Shown: positions 42,397 through 55,220, counted from the first letter of the stretch. The stretch is DNA of 64,000 bases from Meconema thalassinum (GCA_946902985.2 OX336390.1:527700861-527764860); one strand, 5' to 3'. Notes: generated by a model not told the origin, from the letters alone. Numbers and translations: made by a program.

Positions 42397-43611
42397 GTTG
42401 TTGTTTGAGTCTTCAGTCTTTTGACTGGTTTGATGCAGCTCTCCATGCCTCCCTGTCCTGAGCTAATCGTTTCATCTCTACATAGCTACCACACCCTACA
42501 TCCGAGGCAATCTGTTTAACATATTCTAACCTTGGTCTACCCCTACAGTTCTTGTCCTCGACCCTTCCTTCCATAACTAAGCTTGCTATTCCTGGGTGTC
42601 TTAGTATGTGTCCTACCAACCTATCTCTTCTCTTCATTAGCAGTCGCCAGAAACATCTCTCCTCTCCCACTCGCCTTAATACCTCTTCGTTTGTAACCCT
42701 ATCTACCCATCTGACCTTCATCATTCTCCTGTAACACCACATTTCAAATGCCTCAATTCTCCTCTTTTCTGCTGCACCAATAGTCCAAGTTTCACTTCCA
42801 TAGAGCGCCACGCTCCAGACAAAGGCTTTCAAAAATGACTTCCTAATACCTAAATCTATATTCGATGTAAACAGATTCCTTTTTTGTAGAAAGGCTTTCC
42901 TTGCCTGAGCCAACCTACTTTGTATATCCTCTTTACTTCGTCCATCACTGGTTATTCTGCTTCCTAAGTAACAAAAGTCTCCTACTTCCTTCAGCTTTTC
43001 ACCTGCCAATTTGATCTCCATAGAGGTTTCTGATTTATTTCAGCTGCATTCCAATATTTTTGTTCCACATTTATTAATTTTCATCCTGAATTATTTCCTC
43101 AAGATTGAGTCCATAGCATTCAAAATCCAATTCAAATTCTCTGGCGTGTCAGCCAAGATGACGATGTCATCAGCAAATCTCAGAGTTGAAATTATTTCTC
43201 CTTGAATCTTCACTCTCACTTTAAATTTTTCTCCAATTTCCTTCATTGCTTGTTCAATGTATAGATTGACAAGTATGGGTGATAAGTTGCAGCCTTGTCT
43301 TGCACCTTTCATAATACCAGCTTCTCTCTCATGTCCTTCAGCTCGAATGACTGCTGTCTGGTTTCAGTATAGATTGTAGATCACCCTCCTATCCCTGTAC
43401 TTTATTCCAATCGTTTTCAAAATGTCAAACAATTTAGTCCAATCAACGTTATCAAAAGCCTTTTCTAAGTCTACAAATGCCATGAACGTTCTCTTATCTT
43501 TCCTTATTCTACCTTCCAAAATCAGCCTGAGACTTAGTACAGCTTCCCTTGTTCCTACATTTCTCCTGAAACCAAACTGGTCTTCACCCAACTCCGTTTC
43601 TATCTGGCTTT
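42397..43611 (-). pseudogene. (CAA)n-tailed LINE, copy A: reverse transcriptase and C-terminal domain
   Basis: Minus strand, one frame throughout. From the right edge it reads GEDQFGFRRNVGTREAVLSL (RT palm start), FVDLEKAFDNVDW (motif A), GARQGCNLSPILVNLYIE (motif B) and LRFADDIVILA (motif C). The C-terminal part has FCYLGSRITSDGRSK, VALYGSETWT and WCYRRMMKVRWVDRVTNEEV, ending AASNQSKD at 42413. Stops interrupt it near 43364, 43100 and 43040. A (CAA)-type tail starts at 42410. The insertion is flanked by CACCTGCT at 42389-42396 and 43612-43619. The family recurs at 47.0 and 48.4 kb. Clade is RTE-like by motif style; a tree would be needed. Confidence 0.9.
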
Positions 43612-43692
43612 CACCTGCTTGGACTTGTTTATTATCGTCCCTCCCAATCCTAGTTGCCTGAGCAACGAAGGTACCATGGATCTACATTTATG
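43612..43692 (-). pseudogene. Upstream part of the split LINE
   Basis: Minus strand reads LGGTIINKSKQV, which joins directly to QVYAHAEDIV at 42396 once copy A and one TSD are removed. Confidence 0.75.
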
Positions 43693-44090
43693 TGAGAAAG
43701 GGGTCAAAACGTCGGCCAAAATGTATCAGGAGACGGTGTTAAGAGCCACTGATCGAGAAACTCAACAACACCCTCTTCCATAGAGAACGCTGGAGCTTCC
43801 AGCAGGAATCGGCCTCAGCACATAAGGCTCACACATCTCATTCCGGACTTTATTTCGACCTCGGATTGGCCTTCTGCATGTCCGGACCCATACCCCCTGG
43901 ACTACAAATTGTGGTCCAAGCTTCAGGAGATGGCTTTCAAGAAGAGACATCCAAATATTGAAAGTTTAGTGTTCTCTTTAGAAGGCAGCAGCAGATTTTC
44001 CGATGGAAGTGGTGCGTAATTCAATTGATAAGTGGCCACATAAGATTTAAGGACTGTGTTCGTGCCAAAGGTGATCATTTTGAATGATTA
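43693..44090 (+). pseudogene. Mariner-type transposase C-terminal half
   Basis: Mixed frames spell a mariner-like transposase: VEKGVKTSAKMYQETVLRA, then FQQESASAHKAH (the second catalytic block, usually QDSAPAHK; Asp is replaced by Glu), DWPSACPDPYPLDYKLW around the third catalytic Asp, KKRHPNIESL, AAADFPMEVVRNSIDKWPH and finally VRAKGDHFE with a stop. Several indels separate these blocks. It begins right after the split LINE, so the two remnants abut. Confidence 0.85.
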
Positions 44091-44205
44091 CATGTGATTT
44101 TGATTTGTTACACATCCATGTAACTAATATCATTAGGATATTAAAACATCTCAAACCATTTAGTGTAAATTCATTGGAAACTTTGTGACAGTATTTATGG
44201 TAGAC

Positions 44206-44330
44206 TGGTCAAGAAACTCAACAACACCCTCTTCCATAGAGAACGCTGGAGCTTGCGAGTAGTCGGATAAACGCGCTTGTCCGGACAGCAGGTGATTCGG
44301 ATTCGAATCCCGACTGTAGTCACATTTTCA
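44206..44330 (+). repeat. Duplicated mariner segment joined to a tRNA-like SINE head
   Basis: 44206-44253 repeats 43750-43797 (AAACTCAACAACACCCTCTT and onward to GGAGCTT). It then passes directly into a tRNA-like segment with a B box (GGATTCGAATCCC, near 44299-44312). Confidence 0.75.
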
Positions 44331-45699
44331 AGTGTTGACAGTTCATGAGTTCCAACGGGAGCTTTCCCTAACTGTGTTTCTAATGCTACTGTTATGTTGT
44401 AAGGGCGGAACATCCGAGATCATCTACCCAGTAATGTTTACTGTTGAACAGCTCCTGTTGGTAACTGTGGTTTGCGCCTAGATTTCTCTCGCAAGTGTAG
44501 ACGTGATCCACGTGATCTCGGTTCGTGTAACATGTTACTAGTAATACTGACTGGGTGCTCGTTTTTTAATCCTCCAAGTCCGTTAACGGCATAGTTTTTA
44601 GGTGGGTTGAAGGAGGTCAGGCAGGGAAGGAGGTCAAAGTGTTGAGGCGGCAAATTACCAGTGTGTATGGGGATAACACGGCAGACGGACGCGCATCCTT
44701 CTAGCGCGCGCAACGTTTACATTGTAGGTGTGCCAAAGCCCGAGGGCGATATACTTTACACTATTTGTTTTAGTTTTTACTAACTCCAAGTCAAGTGTTT
44801 CTTGAAGCTGTGTACTGCTGTCACTTAGCTACAAGCGCCTGCAGGATTGACGTCATCCTCATGTAAGTGCTCCTACACTAATGAAGGTATATCACTACTC
44901 TCTCCGGCTGCCCACACGTGGTGACATCGCTAGCAACTACTTTTTTAGTAGTCTACTCATATTTTATTCTTATGCTCCTTTAGCGTATGAATTTCTCTCG
45001 CCCTTGAAAAGAGTTATGCCACTCACTCCATTTAGCAGTAATGTCTGAGGGGAAGGGTCATCAAATTTGCTTACGTTTTTTTTTCTCATTGATTTGCTTG
45101 CCATCTCTGGATAAATTAGTACGTATTTGATTGGTTTTAAGGATATGTTTAGATGTCAATCACATGAGAATATGTAAAAGAAAATTAATACATTGCCGTC
45201 GTTATTGTTGCTTTAATTAGGCGTTTGGGATAATTTGGTAATTAGCCCCATGTGCATTAGTATTAGTTTGATAACGTGTGTTATAGTGGTGACTGTGATA
45301 ATATAAGTAATTATATGTAGTAGGGTCTTGGATTGGACCTCGAATGTCCGAACTACTGCTCCCATTGTGTGTGACCAAATGCTCTCGGCTACGCTGCTGA
45401 TCGAGTGTTCTGGTTATACAGTATGTTGGCGGTAGTAACTTAGGGTGTAGTTGCCTCATTTTTATTGTTATTATTATTTTCTTTTTGTTAGCATGTAGAT
45501 ATAAGATACTACGGCATAATCTGTTGCAGACAAAATAAGTAATTTACAAATTGTCAACTCTGGTAAATTACAGAAGGTCTTTGTTATATACAAGAGCATC
45601 AATATCAGCACACCATGTGCTGTTACAAAAAAAAATGTTTCATAATATCAAGTGTATTCACTTGACCATTTCGTGACTGTGTCAGCAAGGGAAGGTGCT
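44331..45699. other. Non-coding stretch
   Basis: No gene seen. 45240-45300 has a phrase resembling the SINE 3' module in reverse (GATAACGTGTGTTATAGTGG). Confidence 0.35.
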
Positions 45700-46055
45700 T
45701 GTTGTTGTTAATTCATTTTAGGGGCTTGCGAGACTTTGGTTATCTGCCCAGTATAGTTGGCCGTGTGTGTTGAACTTGTCTGATAACCTGTATCTCTGTG
45801 ATGACTAACCCGTATCTCTGTGATGACTAGTAGTGTAATTGTATTAGGGACAGGGATGAGGTAGGTGCCACGGGACATGAAATAAGATGCTATCCCGGCA
45901 TTTGCTCTGGAGGAGATGTGGAAAACCCCGGGGGAAAACCACACTCAAGATAGCCGCTGTCAGCGCCGGGATTCGAACCTACGATCTCTGGACTTGCTGC
46001 AACTGCCCTCGTGGCCGTGGTGCACGGACTAGAACGGCTACGCCGCGGGGCGTAG
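45700..46055 (-). mobile_element. tRNA-derived SINE, family 3
   Basis: On the minus strand: head with CCACGGCCACGAGGGCAG and B box TAGGTTCGAATCCCGG, body GCTATCTTGAGTGTGGTTTT, a duplicated GTCATCACAGAGATAC unit, and a 3' end GCAAGCCCCTAAAATGAATT plus AAC repeats. Confidence 0.8.
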
Positions 46056-46886
46056 GGATGGTACAACCACTTCGCTATGCATGAGAATCGTTACATCCAC
46101 CCTTGAGGAAAAGTGGTTTAGATTAACCTATGTATTTCCTAATTTTGCTGCTGTTTTGAGCACATTCCGCTTCCTTCTTACAGTAAGTAACTTACAACAA
46201 TTCACATGCAATTACAAAATTGATAATGATAATGTGAAACTAGGTAGGCGATATGAAATACGGAGTGTGCAGTTAAGGGGTATACACGTACCCGACTCGC
46301 TGAGTGTGATAAGGCTTCAATGTGCAGAAGTGGACGGTGCGAAGAATTTCCTGGCGTAGTGTGCCGCATGGTAGTACGGAACACCGACATAGATGTTAAG
46401 CCACCAGTGGGCGAAAGACGCGAGGTCTGATCATTTCGGGTGTTTTTCTTCTGAATGGCAGCGGTAGACACCATACAATGGTGACTAGAACTGCTCCAGG
46501 AGGGGAGAATTAGGGAACGCATGCCCATATCTTGCGCTCAACCACTTCCGCTTCTTTCCAGCCTTGAAGTGGCTGCATGGATAATACAGCAATGATGACA
46601 AGGAACGTGCTTTTCGCTCATTCGCGAGCAGGGTACAGTTTTCCATGATCAGCTTTTTGAACCTTATTAGGCGAGGAGACGCGGAAACGATGTGAAACAG
46701 TAGATGTGTGTGCGTTTTCATTTTAGCTTCCTGAATATATTTAAAGGACTGGCTACACTGACTTCCGGAGCAATTATCATAGATTCGCCAGTTAGTCATC
46801 TATGAATGGAAAACATCAATATGATAGGTTTGTAAAATATCCACTACTACCATCTGTTGTTATTCTCCTTCTTTCTTTCTTTCTTC

Positions 46887-46929
<43 letters not shown>

Positions 46930-47019
46930 TCGTTAATCATGATGGCACTTGACGAACTTAATGGATAGTTTTACGCTATAGTTGGAAACTGAACATCAGA
47001 TTTTTTTTTCACATTAGCT
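46056..47019. other. Non-coding stretch
   Basis: No gene seen. Includes the (CTTT)n tract at 46866-46932. Confidence 0.4.
46866..46932. repeat. (CTTT)n microsatellite
   Basis: About 16 tetranucleotide units with one CTTC interruption. Confidence 0.95.
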
Positions 47020-47640
47020 AAAGAAAGTAGGAGACTTTTTGTTACTTAGGAAGCAAAATAACCAGTGTTGGACGAAGCAAAGAGGATATAAAAAGTAGGT
47101 TAGCTCAGACAAGGAAAGCATTTCTACAGAACAGAAATTCGTTGACATCGAATATAGATTTAGGTATTAGGAAGTCATTTTTGAAGGCCTTTGTCTGGAG
47201 CGTGGCACTCTATGGAAGTGAAACTTGAACTAATGGTGCAGCAGAAAAGAGGAGAATTGAAGCGTTTGAAATGTGGTGTTATAGGAGAATGATGAAGATC
47301 AGATGGATAGATAGGGTTACAAACGAAGAGGTATTAAGACTAGTGGGAGAGGAGAGATGTTTCTGGCGACTGCTAATTAAGAGAAGAGATAGGTTGATAG
47401 GACACATACTAAGACACCCAGGAATAGCAAGCTTAGTGTTATGGAAGGAAGGGTCGAGGACAAGAACGGTAGGGGTAGACCAAGGTTAGAATATGTTAAA
47501 CAGATTGCCTTGATTGTAGGGTGTGGTAGCTATGTAGAGATGAAACGATTAGCTCTGGACAGGGAGGCATGGAAAGCTGCATCAAACCAGTCAAAAGACT
47601 GAAAACTCAAACAACAACAACAACAACAACAGTTTTATTG
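47020..47640 (+). pseudogene. (CAA)n-tailed LINE, copy B, 3' end
   Basis: Plus-strand copy of the C-terminal region: from GRRLLLLRKQNNQCWTK-type sequence through ALYGSET, WCYRRMMKIRWIDRVTNEEV and GHILRHPGIASLV, ending in the conserved GTCAAAAGACTGAAAACTCA and (CAA)n at 47612-47632. A frameshift follows SLV, and the Trp of SETWT is a stop. 5'-truncated just inside the RT. Confidence 0.88.
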
Positions 47641-48421
47641 TTCAGTAGCAGTCGTACCGGTTGTTGAGGAGTTAATTTACGAAGTTTAATACGGTAGTTG
47701 ATCATTTTCTACCACGCAGAGGATGTGCGACCACTGGCCGCACTAGCGCAGCAAGCAAGCTACATGACTTTTAAGTACCATCATCGTTCGATAGTTTTCG
47801 AATTGCTATGTCTTATTTTATTAAAGAACTAGGAATTATTTTTTCAGTGGCTGTTTTCATAACGTTAACTCTACAGCGGCATTGCATTGAAAAATTAAGC
47901 TAAAAATAAAATAAAATTGAAAAGGAAGTATCCTCCCTGTTTTTGGTCATATGGGAAAAGTGTACATCAAACAACTTTTTCTGCAAAATTTGTTATACAA
48001 ACTTGATTGTATTTGCCTAATATTATAGGAGATTTTAGCAAATTACGTTTTGACGTTTCTGTAAATCCTTTGTCCGCTGAGTGATTCTGAAACACATGCA
48101 GACCTACCTTATAGTCTGGTAAATAAGAAGTTTGGGTTTCTTCTCCTTGATGACGGAAAGGACAAACACAAAAGCTATAAACCACGGGTAAATGTCGCAG
48201 TAAATTGCAAATGAAAGTAATTTACACTCTGGATATCCTACAATACTGTATTCGTATTGCAGTTCGTATATTATGAAAAGTCTGGAACTAAACATGTTAC
48301 AATTTTGAACGAGGGCATTTTTTAGAAATGCTGTAAAACTGATGCAAACCACGCCTATGCTCAGCCAATAGCTTACGTGTGTGGAATAAAGGAGAAAACA
48401 ACCTAAATTTTCAGGTGCACG
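47641..48421. other. AT-rich non-coding stretch
   Basis: No gene recognised. Confidence 0.4.
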
Positions 48422-48484
<63 letters not shown>

Positions 48485-50100
48485 GAGTCTTCAGTCTTTT
48501 GACTGGTTCGACGCAGCTTTCCATTCCTCCCTGTTCTGAGCTAATAGTTTCATCTCTACATAGCTACCACACCCTACAACCGAGGCAATCTGTTTAATAT
48601 ATTCTAACCTTGGTCTACCCCTACAGTTCTTGTCCTCGATCCTTCCTTCCATAACTAAGCCTGCTATTCCTGGGTGTCTTAGTATGTGTCCTATCAACCT
48701 ACCTCTTCTCTTCATTAGCAGTCGCCAGAAACATCTCTCCTCTCCCACTAGTCTTAATACCTCTTCGTTTGTAACCCTATCTACCCATCTGATCTTCATC
48801 ATTCACCTGTAACACCACATTTCAAACGCTTCAATTCACCTCTTTTCTGCTGCACCAATAGTACAAGTTTCACTTCCATAGAGTGCCACGCTCCAGACAA
48901 AAGCCTTCAAAATGATTTCCTAATACCTAAATCTATATTCGATGTCAACAGATTCCTTTTCTGTAGAAATGCTTTCCTTGCCTGAGCTAACATACTTTTT
49001 ATATCCTCTTTGCTTCGTCCATCACTGGTTATTTTGATTCCTAAGTAACAGAAGTATCCTACTTCCTTTAGTTTTTCACCTGCCAATGTGATGTCCATAG
49101 AGGTTTCCGATTTATTTCGGCTGCATTCCAATATTTTTGTTTTACATGAATTCTTCCCTCAAGACGGAGTCCATACCATTCAAAAACTCATTCAAATCCT
49201 CAGGCGTGACGGCCAAGATGACTACGTCATCGGCAAATCTCAGGGTTGAAATTATTTCTCCTTGAATCTTCACTCCCACTTTAAATTTTTCTCCAATTTC
49301 CTTCATTGCTTGTTCGATGTAAATATTGAAAAGTATGGGTGATAAGTTGCAGCCTTGCCTTACACCTTTCTTAATAACAGCTTCTCTCTCATGTCCTTCA
49401 GCTCGAATGACTGCTGTCTGGTTTCTGTATAGATTTTAGATCACCCTCCTGTTTAACTTTATCCCAATCGTTTTCAAAATGTCAAACAATTTAATCCAAT
49501 CAACGTTATCAAAAGCCTTTTCTAAGTCTACAAACGCCATGATCGTTCTCTTATCTTTCCTTATTCTACCTTCCAAAATCAGCCTAAGACTTAGTACAGC
49601 TTCCATTGTTCCTACATTTCTCCTGAAACCAAACTGGTCTTCACCCAGCTTCGTTTCTATCTGGCTTTCCATCTTCTTGTAAATTATTATAGACAGGATC
49701 TTGAAGCATGAGTAATCAAGCTGATTGTACGGTAGTCTTCACATCTGTCAGCTCCCACTTTCTTGGGTATAGGGATGATAACATTCTTCTTGAAATCAAG
49801 AGGGTACCTTACCTGTCTCATAAATCCTACACACCAAGTGATACATCCTGATCAGACCTTCATCTCCTATGCAGCTTAGCAATTCAATCGGTATAGCATC
49901 TATGCCTGGTGCTTTGTTCCTGCTTAAGTCTTCCAATGCTCTGTCAAATTCTGATCTCAGTATTAAATCTCCTTTTGCATCCTCAACTATTTCCTCCTCC
50001 CTTTTCATTACATGATTATCTCCTTTCCCTTATACAAACACTGTAAGTTAGCTTTCCATCTCTCAACCTTTTCTTCCCTATCTCTTAGAGGCTTTCAATT
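48422..50100 (-). pseudogene. (CAA)n-tailed LINE, copy C, longest copy
   Basis: Minus-strand copy with a 60-bp (CAA)n tail (48422-48483 as GTT). From the right edge: ERWKANLQ-like start near 50060, SEFDRALEDLSRNKAPGIDA and ELLSCIGDEGLIRMYHLVCR (RT N-terminal), GEDQFGFRRNVGTMEAVLSL, FVDLEKAFDNVDWIKLF, the FADD-type box (LRFADDVVILA-like, 49215-49245), and the C-terminal end with WCYR and DRVTNEEV, finishing AASNQSKD at 48491. Frameshifts and stops break it in several places. It shows more of the RT than copy A. The endonuclease domain is absent. Confidence 0.88.
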
Positions 50101-50104
50101 TGTG

Positions 50105-50307
50105 TCCTTAATATTACGTTAACTGATAGAATTTGTTCTTTTTGAATTTAGAATTATTATTTTCCGTAATTTTGTTTATTAGTTCAGTTTGATTTAATTT
50201 CTTGTTTCATCTTCTGGCATCTACTTCTAAATTTTTTAAATTATCTAACTTTGTATTAACTTATCTGCGTTGAAAGGGGCAGATGACCTCGATTTTCCGC
50301 CCCTTAA

Positions 50308-50338
<31 letters not shown>

Positions 50339-50340
50339 AA
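50105..50340 (+). repeat. 3' terminus of a LINE/SINE with GCCCCTTAAAACAA tail
   Basis: AT-rich sequence ending GATGACCTCGATTTTCCGCC, CCTTAAAACAA and (CAA)n (50312-50339). It shares its terminus with the retroposons at 34.9 and 58.2 kb and the split LINE at 42.0 kb. Confidence 0.75.
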
Positions 50341-51087
50341 AGAGGAAAAACGCAGGCCTAGTAATGTCGTCTTGCCATTATTTACCATACGAATATACTG
50401 TATTATGGGGGGGAAATGTAGCCCTACAAGGTTTTCATAATAAAAGAGAAGTAGGCCTACGTCTATTAGGAGGGTACTAAAATTTGTTAGAGGTTATATC
50501 TACATAAAGTGACTTTTCTGGCGATCTAACCACTCGAAAGCAATGAAACGTGGCGCAGCTAGGTAATGCGAAGATATTTGCAGTGGCAATTTTTTTGAAC
50601 ACAATTTATCTACTGTAAGGCAAACTTTTCGATTGGAGAGTGAATCTTAGACTAGTCGAGGACTTGTTATTGTTGAAACTACAGTAAATCACATGTTTCT
50701 GGTGAACCATAACATTTGCTATAGCCCAGTCTAAAGCGTAGAAGAGCACAAGCTTCAATGCCAAGGTAATTATTCTAATGTTGATACTATATTTTCCTCA
50801 GCCGTGAAACCTCGTGAGGACACCTCAGAAATTAGGTGCGTTCGAATAACATACTCTACCATCCTAGAAGTGGTAGTCCATGGTTTCTCACTTCAACTTC
50901 AGGCAAATTGTATCCACATTCTTGCCAATCCTAGCCTCAGTCTCCATATTCTCAAGAACACGTGGTTGGTGATCAGCTTAAACGATGTTCCAAGCTCATG
51001 CATGAAACAATGACGTTAATAACATTGGTGAATTAGCTGGGTTCATTTCGACTACTGCGAATATCAGTTTAGTGTTTGCGTATTCCG
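50341..51087. other. Non-coding stretch
   Basis: No gene recognised. Confidence 0.4.
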
Positions 51088-51288
51088 CTGGGCTGGCTGA
51101 GTGGCGCACCGGTACCGTTCTCGTCTGATGTGCCCACGGTTGCAGGATCAAATCCTAGCGCAGTCAGTTGGCATTTGAGAGACCACAAATGCGAGGGTGC
51201 CGTGTCAGTAGATTTATGGGAACGTAAAAAGATCACCTTCAGGGTGAAATTCCAGCACTCCGGCGCCTCTCAAAGCCCTTCCATTCGA
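51088..51288 (+). mobile_element. tRNA-derived SINE, diverged family 4 relative
   Basis: A box TGGCTGAGTGGCG, B box-like AGGATCAAATCCT and the body phrase AGATTTATGGGAACGTAAAA as in the SINE at 19961. Confidence 0.65.
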
Positions 51289-52117
51289 TGAGCACTTGCA
51301 TACTTCCATCATATAGCAGCACTTTAAGTGCTTTACTGTAGTTTCCTAAGTAAATTGCGTGGGTGCGTCAGAAAAGGAACTGAAGTGAGAAATAGGCTTA
51401 GAAATTTTCGTGTTTTCCTCAGTATGAATGGTTTTCAGACAGAGTAGACTTTGGCAACAACAGAGGTGCCAACCTTTAAGTGGGTTATCAGTAATCCCTT
51501 ATATATTGCGCCCCCCCCCCCCCCCTCCCCCTCTACTAAAATGTTCACGTCAAATCCAATACATTCTTCTCCTTTCTCGATAATGACGCCACCTTTGCCC
51601 TAACCGGAAGGAACCTATAGTAATTTCATATTACACAATAAAATTTGCACATTACCTGCTAGTTCTGTGATTTTAAAAAATCCTTGTAGCTTGTTTTGCC
51701 CCCAGTAGCTGCTTCTCTGTGAAAATTTTCTTGTAACATACTTCCCCCTTTCATGACATTTTCGTCTTCGGAATCATACGCGATTCCAGTGTGGATAAGC
51801 TTAATGTGGGTCTGAATTCTGTCTGATTTTTTCTAACAACACTGAAAATTCATTCTGTGGGAGGGTTACTGTGAGGTACACGTAATATTGTAAATACCAC
51901 ATTACTTAAGGTTTTATACTTGAACTCTCCACTTCCGTTTTTAAGCTCAGCAATGTTGCCGAAGTTTACATCAATTCTAGGTCCTTGTAAATATATTCAG
52001 GGAAAGTATCAAACTGATAAACAGCAAATTCCTCTTCAAGTTTGTCATGTTCACTTCCCTTGTTCAAACTTGGGAATCTTTGAACAAAATAATCAAGAGA
52101 TGAAAAGGAAACCTTCA
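51289..52117. other. Non-coding stretch with poly(C) tract
   Basis: A run of about 17 C near 51510-51526. No gene. Confidence 0.4.
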
Positions 52118-53610
52118 TTCTAAGAGAGATATTGAGATGTTATACGATTGGTGCTGGTCTCAGCCGTTTGACGAGATTCCCGTAGTTTTCACGATAGAAC
52201 ATGAAGAAAAATCGCGATTTACATAATTGGTGTCACTTTTAGTCGATCGACGAGATTTCCTGTGCCCTTGAGGTGAGCACGGGAATATATAGCATAATTA
52301 CGCAATCGGCGCCGCTTGCTGTACGTTTGACAAGAATCCAGTCGTTCTCGTCATCGAATGCAGAGAAATATCGCGATATATCGGCCGTTATACGAGAATC
52401 ACGATGTCCTCGCGGTTGGTCACTGAGAATGCGATAATAAGCAATCGGCGCCGCACCCCGCCGTTCAACGATTGTCTGCCTATCTGTCCTGACAGAATGG
52501 CGGAGGCAAGCTCGAGGTTGGGCATGGTTAGAATTCACGAGCATGTATGGTCGGCGCCGTGATTCCCGCTGTCCCTATGCTGTGGTTGGGAGTTCACGGT
52601 AGATCACGAGAAGAAATGAGTATCGCGATGCTACGTAAACTGTCATTTCCAAGTGGGTTAACGCAATTCTCGCTCCCCGTGCGCTTTTAAGTATGCGGTC
52701 ATGGGAAAAGTGGCGAGTAGGTTTCGAGATGTTTCGTGAAGGGTGACCCGCAGTCTTCGTGGCCACAAGTTCGCGATTGGGCACGGGATTTATGATTTTA
52801 CGCAACTGGCGTCGATTTCGGTCCGTTTGACGAGATTCCCACAGGCAAGTCGTGCGGTCAGTCGGTCGTCGTGAGCATGTGTGTTCGGAGGATGAACGTT
52901 CGAAGTAGGTATCGAATATTACGAATTATTCGGTGAGAATTGCATGAATAATACGACAAGAGGGCACATTTTCTTTCGAATTCGAATCACGAATTATACA
53001 AGTTATACAAGTTTTCGAGATAACCGGTAGCTTAGGCTTTTAATTATAACCATATTGGATGTCGCAAATTTTCGAGATGGATAGATTTTTAAAATATATG
53101 TATTTCGAAGCTTTCTCGCGATTTGTTTCGAAACTGTATCATTTTGCAAGATTGCGACATTAAATTATTTCGCGTTATTTCTGGACTTCAATATTAGAGT
53201 CTCCAAATGTACTTGTCAATAACAGAAATGAAAGGTTTCTGTTGAGTTTCGGAAGTTTTCGCGAATAAACGTCTCGCGGGAAGTCAGGTTTCCCAATAAT
53301 ACAGAAAACTATTTCACACAACCGAAAATATAGGTTGAACCGATGTAGGCTATACCACTCAATGTATCTGCAGTATCCATTTCCTTAAGGTCGAACACGG
53401 AGAAATATAGCTTACTCAATCGGCGCCGCTTGCGTGAAACTTGCTCCATCGCAATCTGTGAGCCTAGTTACGCGAGTTTAAATGATTTAAACCGACCTCG
53501 GAAAACTTTCGTTACCTCCAACTATCTAGACATAAAAATCAGCTACTTCCGTTACCCGTTTGTAAAATTACCTACTTTTTCGTTACTTTTCGTTACCGGT
53601 AGACACCCTG
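52118..53610 (-). mobile_element. CAGGGTGTCTAC-ended transposon, partial copy 2
   Basis: Inverted relative to copy 1. The minus strand starts CAGGGTGTCTACCGGTAACG at 53610 and follows copy 1 (28823-30034, then 32680-32860) with scattered changes and indels, without the Penelope insertion. It contains extra repeat units relative to copy 1 (around 52560-52860). The far end and its TIR are missing. ATCGGCGCCG-type palindromes lie near 52305, 52443, 52550 and 53420. Confidence 0.8.
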
Positions 53611-55220
53611 TAACTTTCCATTTGCTTCATTGAAATGTTTTTTTTTTTTCGTGATAATGTCACTTTTCCGTAATAATTTCCCCTTTGACCGTAATGGCGT
53701 AATCGTGAGGTGAAATCCGTAATAATTACGGACAATCCGTGCACGGACCTAATGAACGTGATATCCTAAGCCCCTAAACGATCCAACTGTTACGTGAAAT
53801 GCGTGAGTTGTTAGGCGATACTGATTCTCTATCATCGAAATTTAAAGGCAGTCCGTCTCAAAGAAGTCGTGGAAGTGTTGATGGGTATGCTAATAGCCAT
53901 GCTAAATCGTGCCAGGTGCCCTTGTTCAGGTCAAGGTCAAGTTCCTTAAGAAGGATGTTTGTGTAGAATATTCATTTTACCATCAGTCTTAGCATATTGA
54001 TAGTAAGACAGTAGTAAGTCATTTGGCAATCGTGTGACTCAAAAAAATATTTTTATGGAATGAAAATCGGCATGTACTGGCTATTATGCTTATTAATCGT
54101 GAACTCCAACTTTCTATTGAGCTCTTTGAGTCATTAAAATCCCGAAATTGTGCAGCATACTGCCATGTAAAGTGCTGTACTGCTGCAATACCAGCGGCGG
54201 CATGCAGTCGTGTACGATCTATGTAGGAGCCCGGTCTCAGTAGTATTGACAACTTGTAAAGTTCTTCTGAGGTTTGACGTGCAAAAATTGAACAGATATG
54301 AAAACCAAATTATAAGTAAATGTTAATTCAGTAAATAATTAGAAAATCAATTGTACGTTTCCTCAGAAAATGTGTAATGTTAATTTTCTGAAAATGTATT
54401 AGTCACCTGCCAAAGTGCAAAATGGGCTTGATATTTCGTAAACTGTGTGCGGTGGGAAATCTGTACTTTTGTTTAATATTACTGACAACGTATGTGAATT
54501 CAATTGATGCAATAGTCCATTACTTTTCTTCACCAATAACATTCACTATTCTGTACATCTGTACTTCATGGACGCGCGAAACTAAAGCTAGAACCTTGTT
54601 TACTGCTTACCGCCATAAGTTGTGCATTGAAAGCTTATAAAATGAGTGGCTGAGTTGTGAGCAGAAGTAAAAAAGTTCTGTACATCACTGACTTAAATTC
54701 ATTGCTGTATAAAATATACTAATTAGTATTTATGTAACTACACCCTTTTTTTTTTTACACCCTGCATGAAAGTAACATGTTGTAGTAAGATAATTGCCAG
54801 TGCTGTACACGACTTAAACATCTGCTCTCAGCTCATTTTATAAGCTCACAACTGTACTATCACCAAGAGAGGTTAGGAAGTACTGTATGTCGTGATAATT
54901 AAATTGATATAGTGTTCGTCACGTGAACTAAGGCATCCAAATTTGAGTTGGCTACTTGAACACACTGGTTAGCTTATTCATGACTTACTATGTTTCATAT
55001 GAGGCAAGAACATTAACCATATTGGAAAATACGTGTTTCTACTTATTAACTTCGATTGTCTAATTAAATTCGATTGAACACTTGTTAATACTTAAGTGTT
55101 TAATCGAAGTGAATTGAATTAGATTACTATACTATAGCTAAAAATCTGATTTCGGATTAGTGTAATCATGAAAATCCATAGCTCACTCTGAGAATATTCA
55201 TTTCAATTACTGTAGGAATT
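53611..55220. other. AT-rich non-coding stretch
   Basis: No gene. An imperfect hairpin (TCGATTGAACACTT pairing with AAGTGTTTAATCGA) lies at about 55068-55105. Confidence 0.4.
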
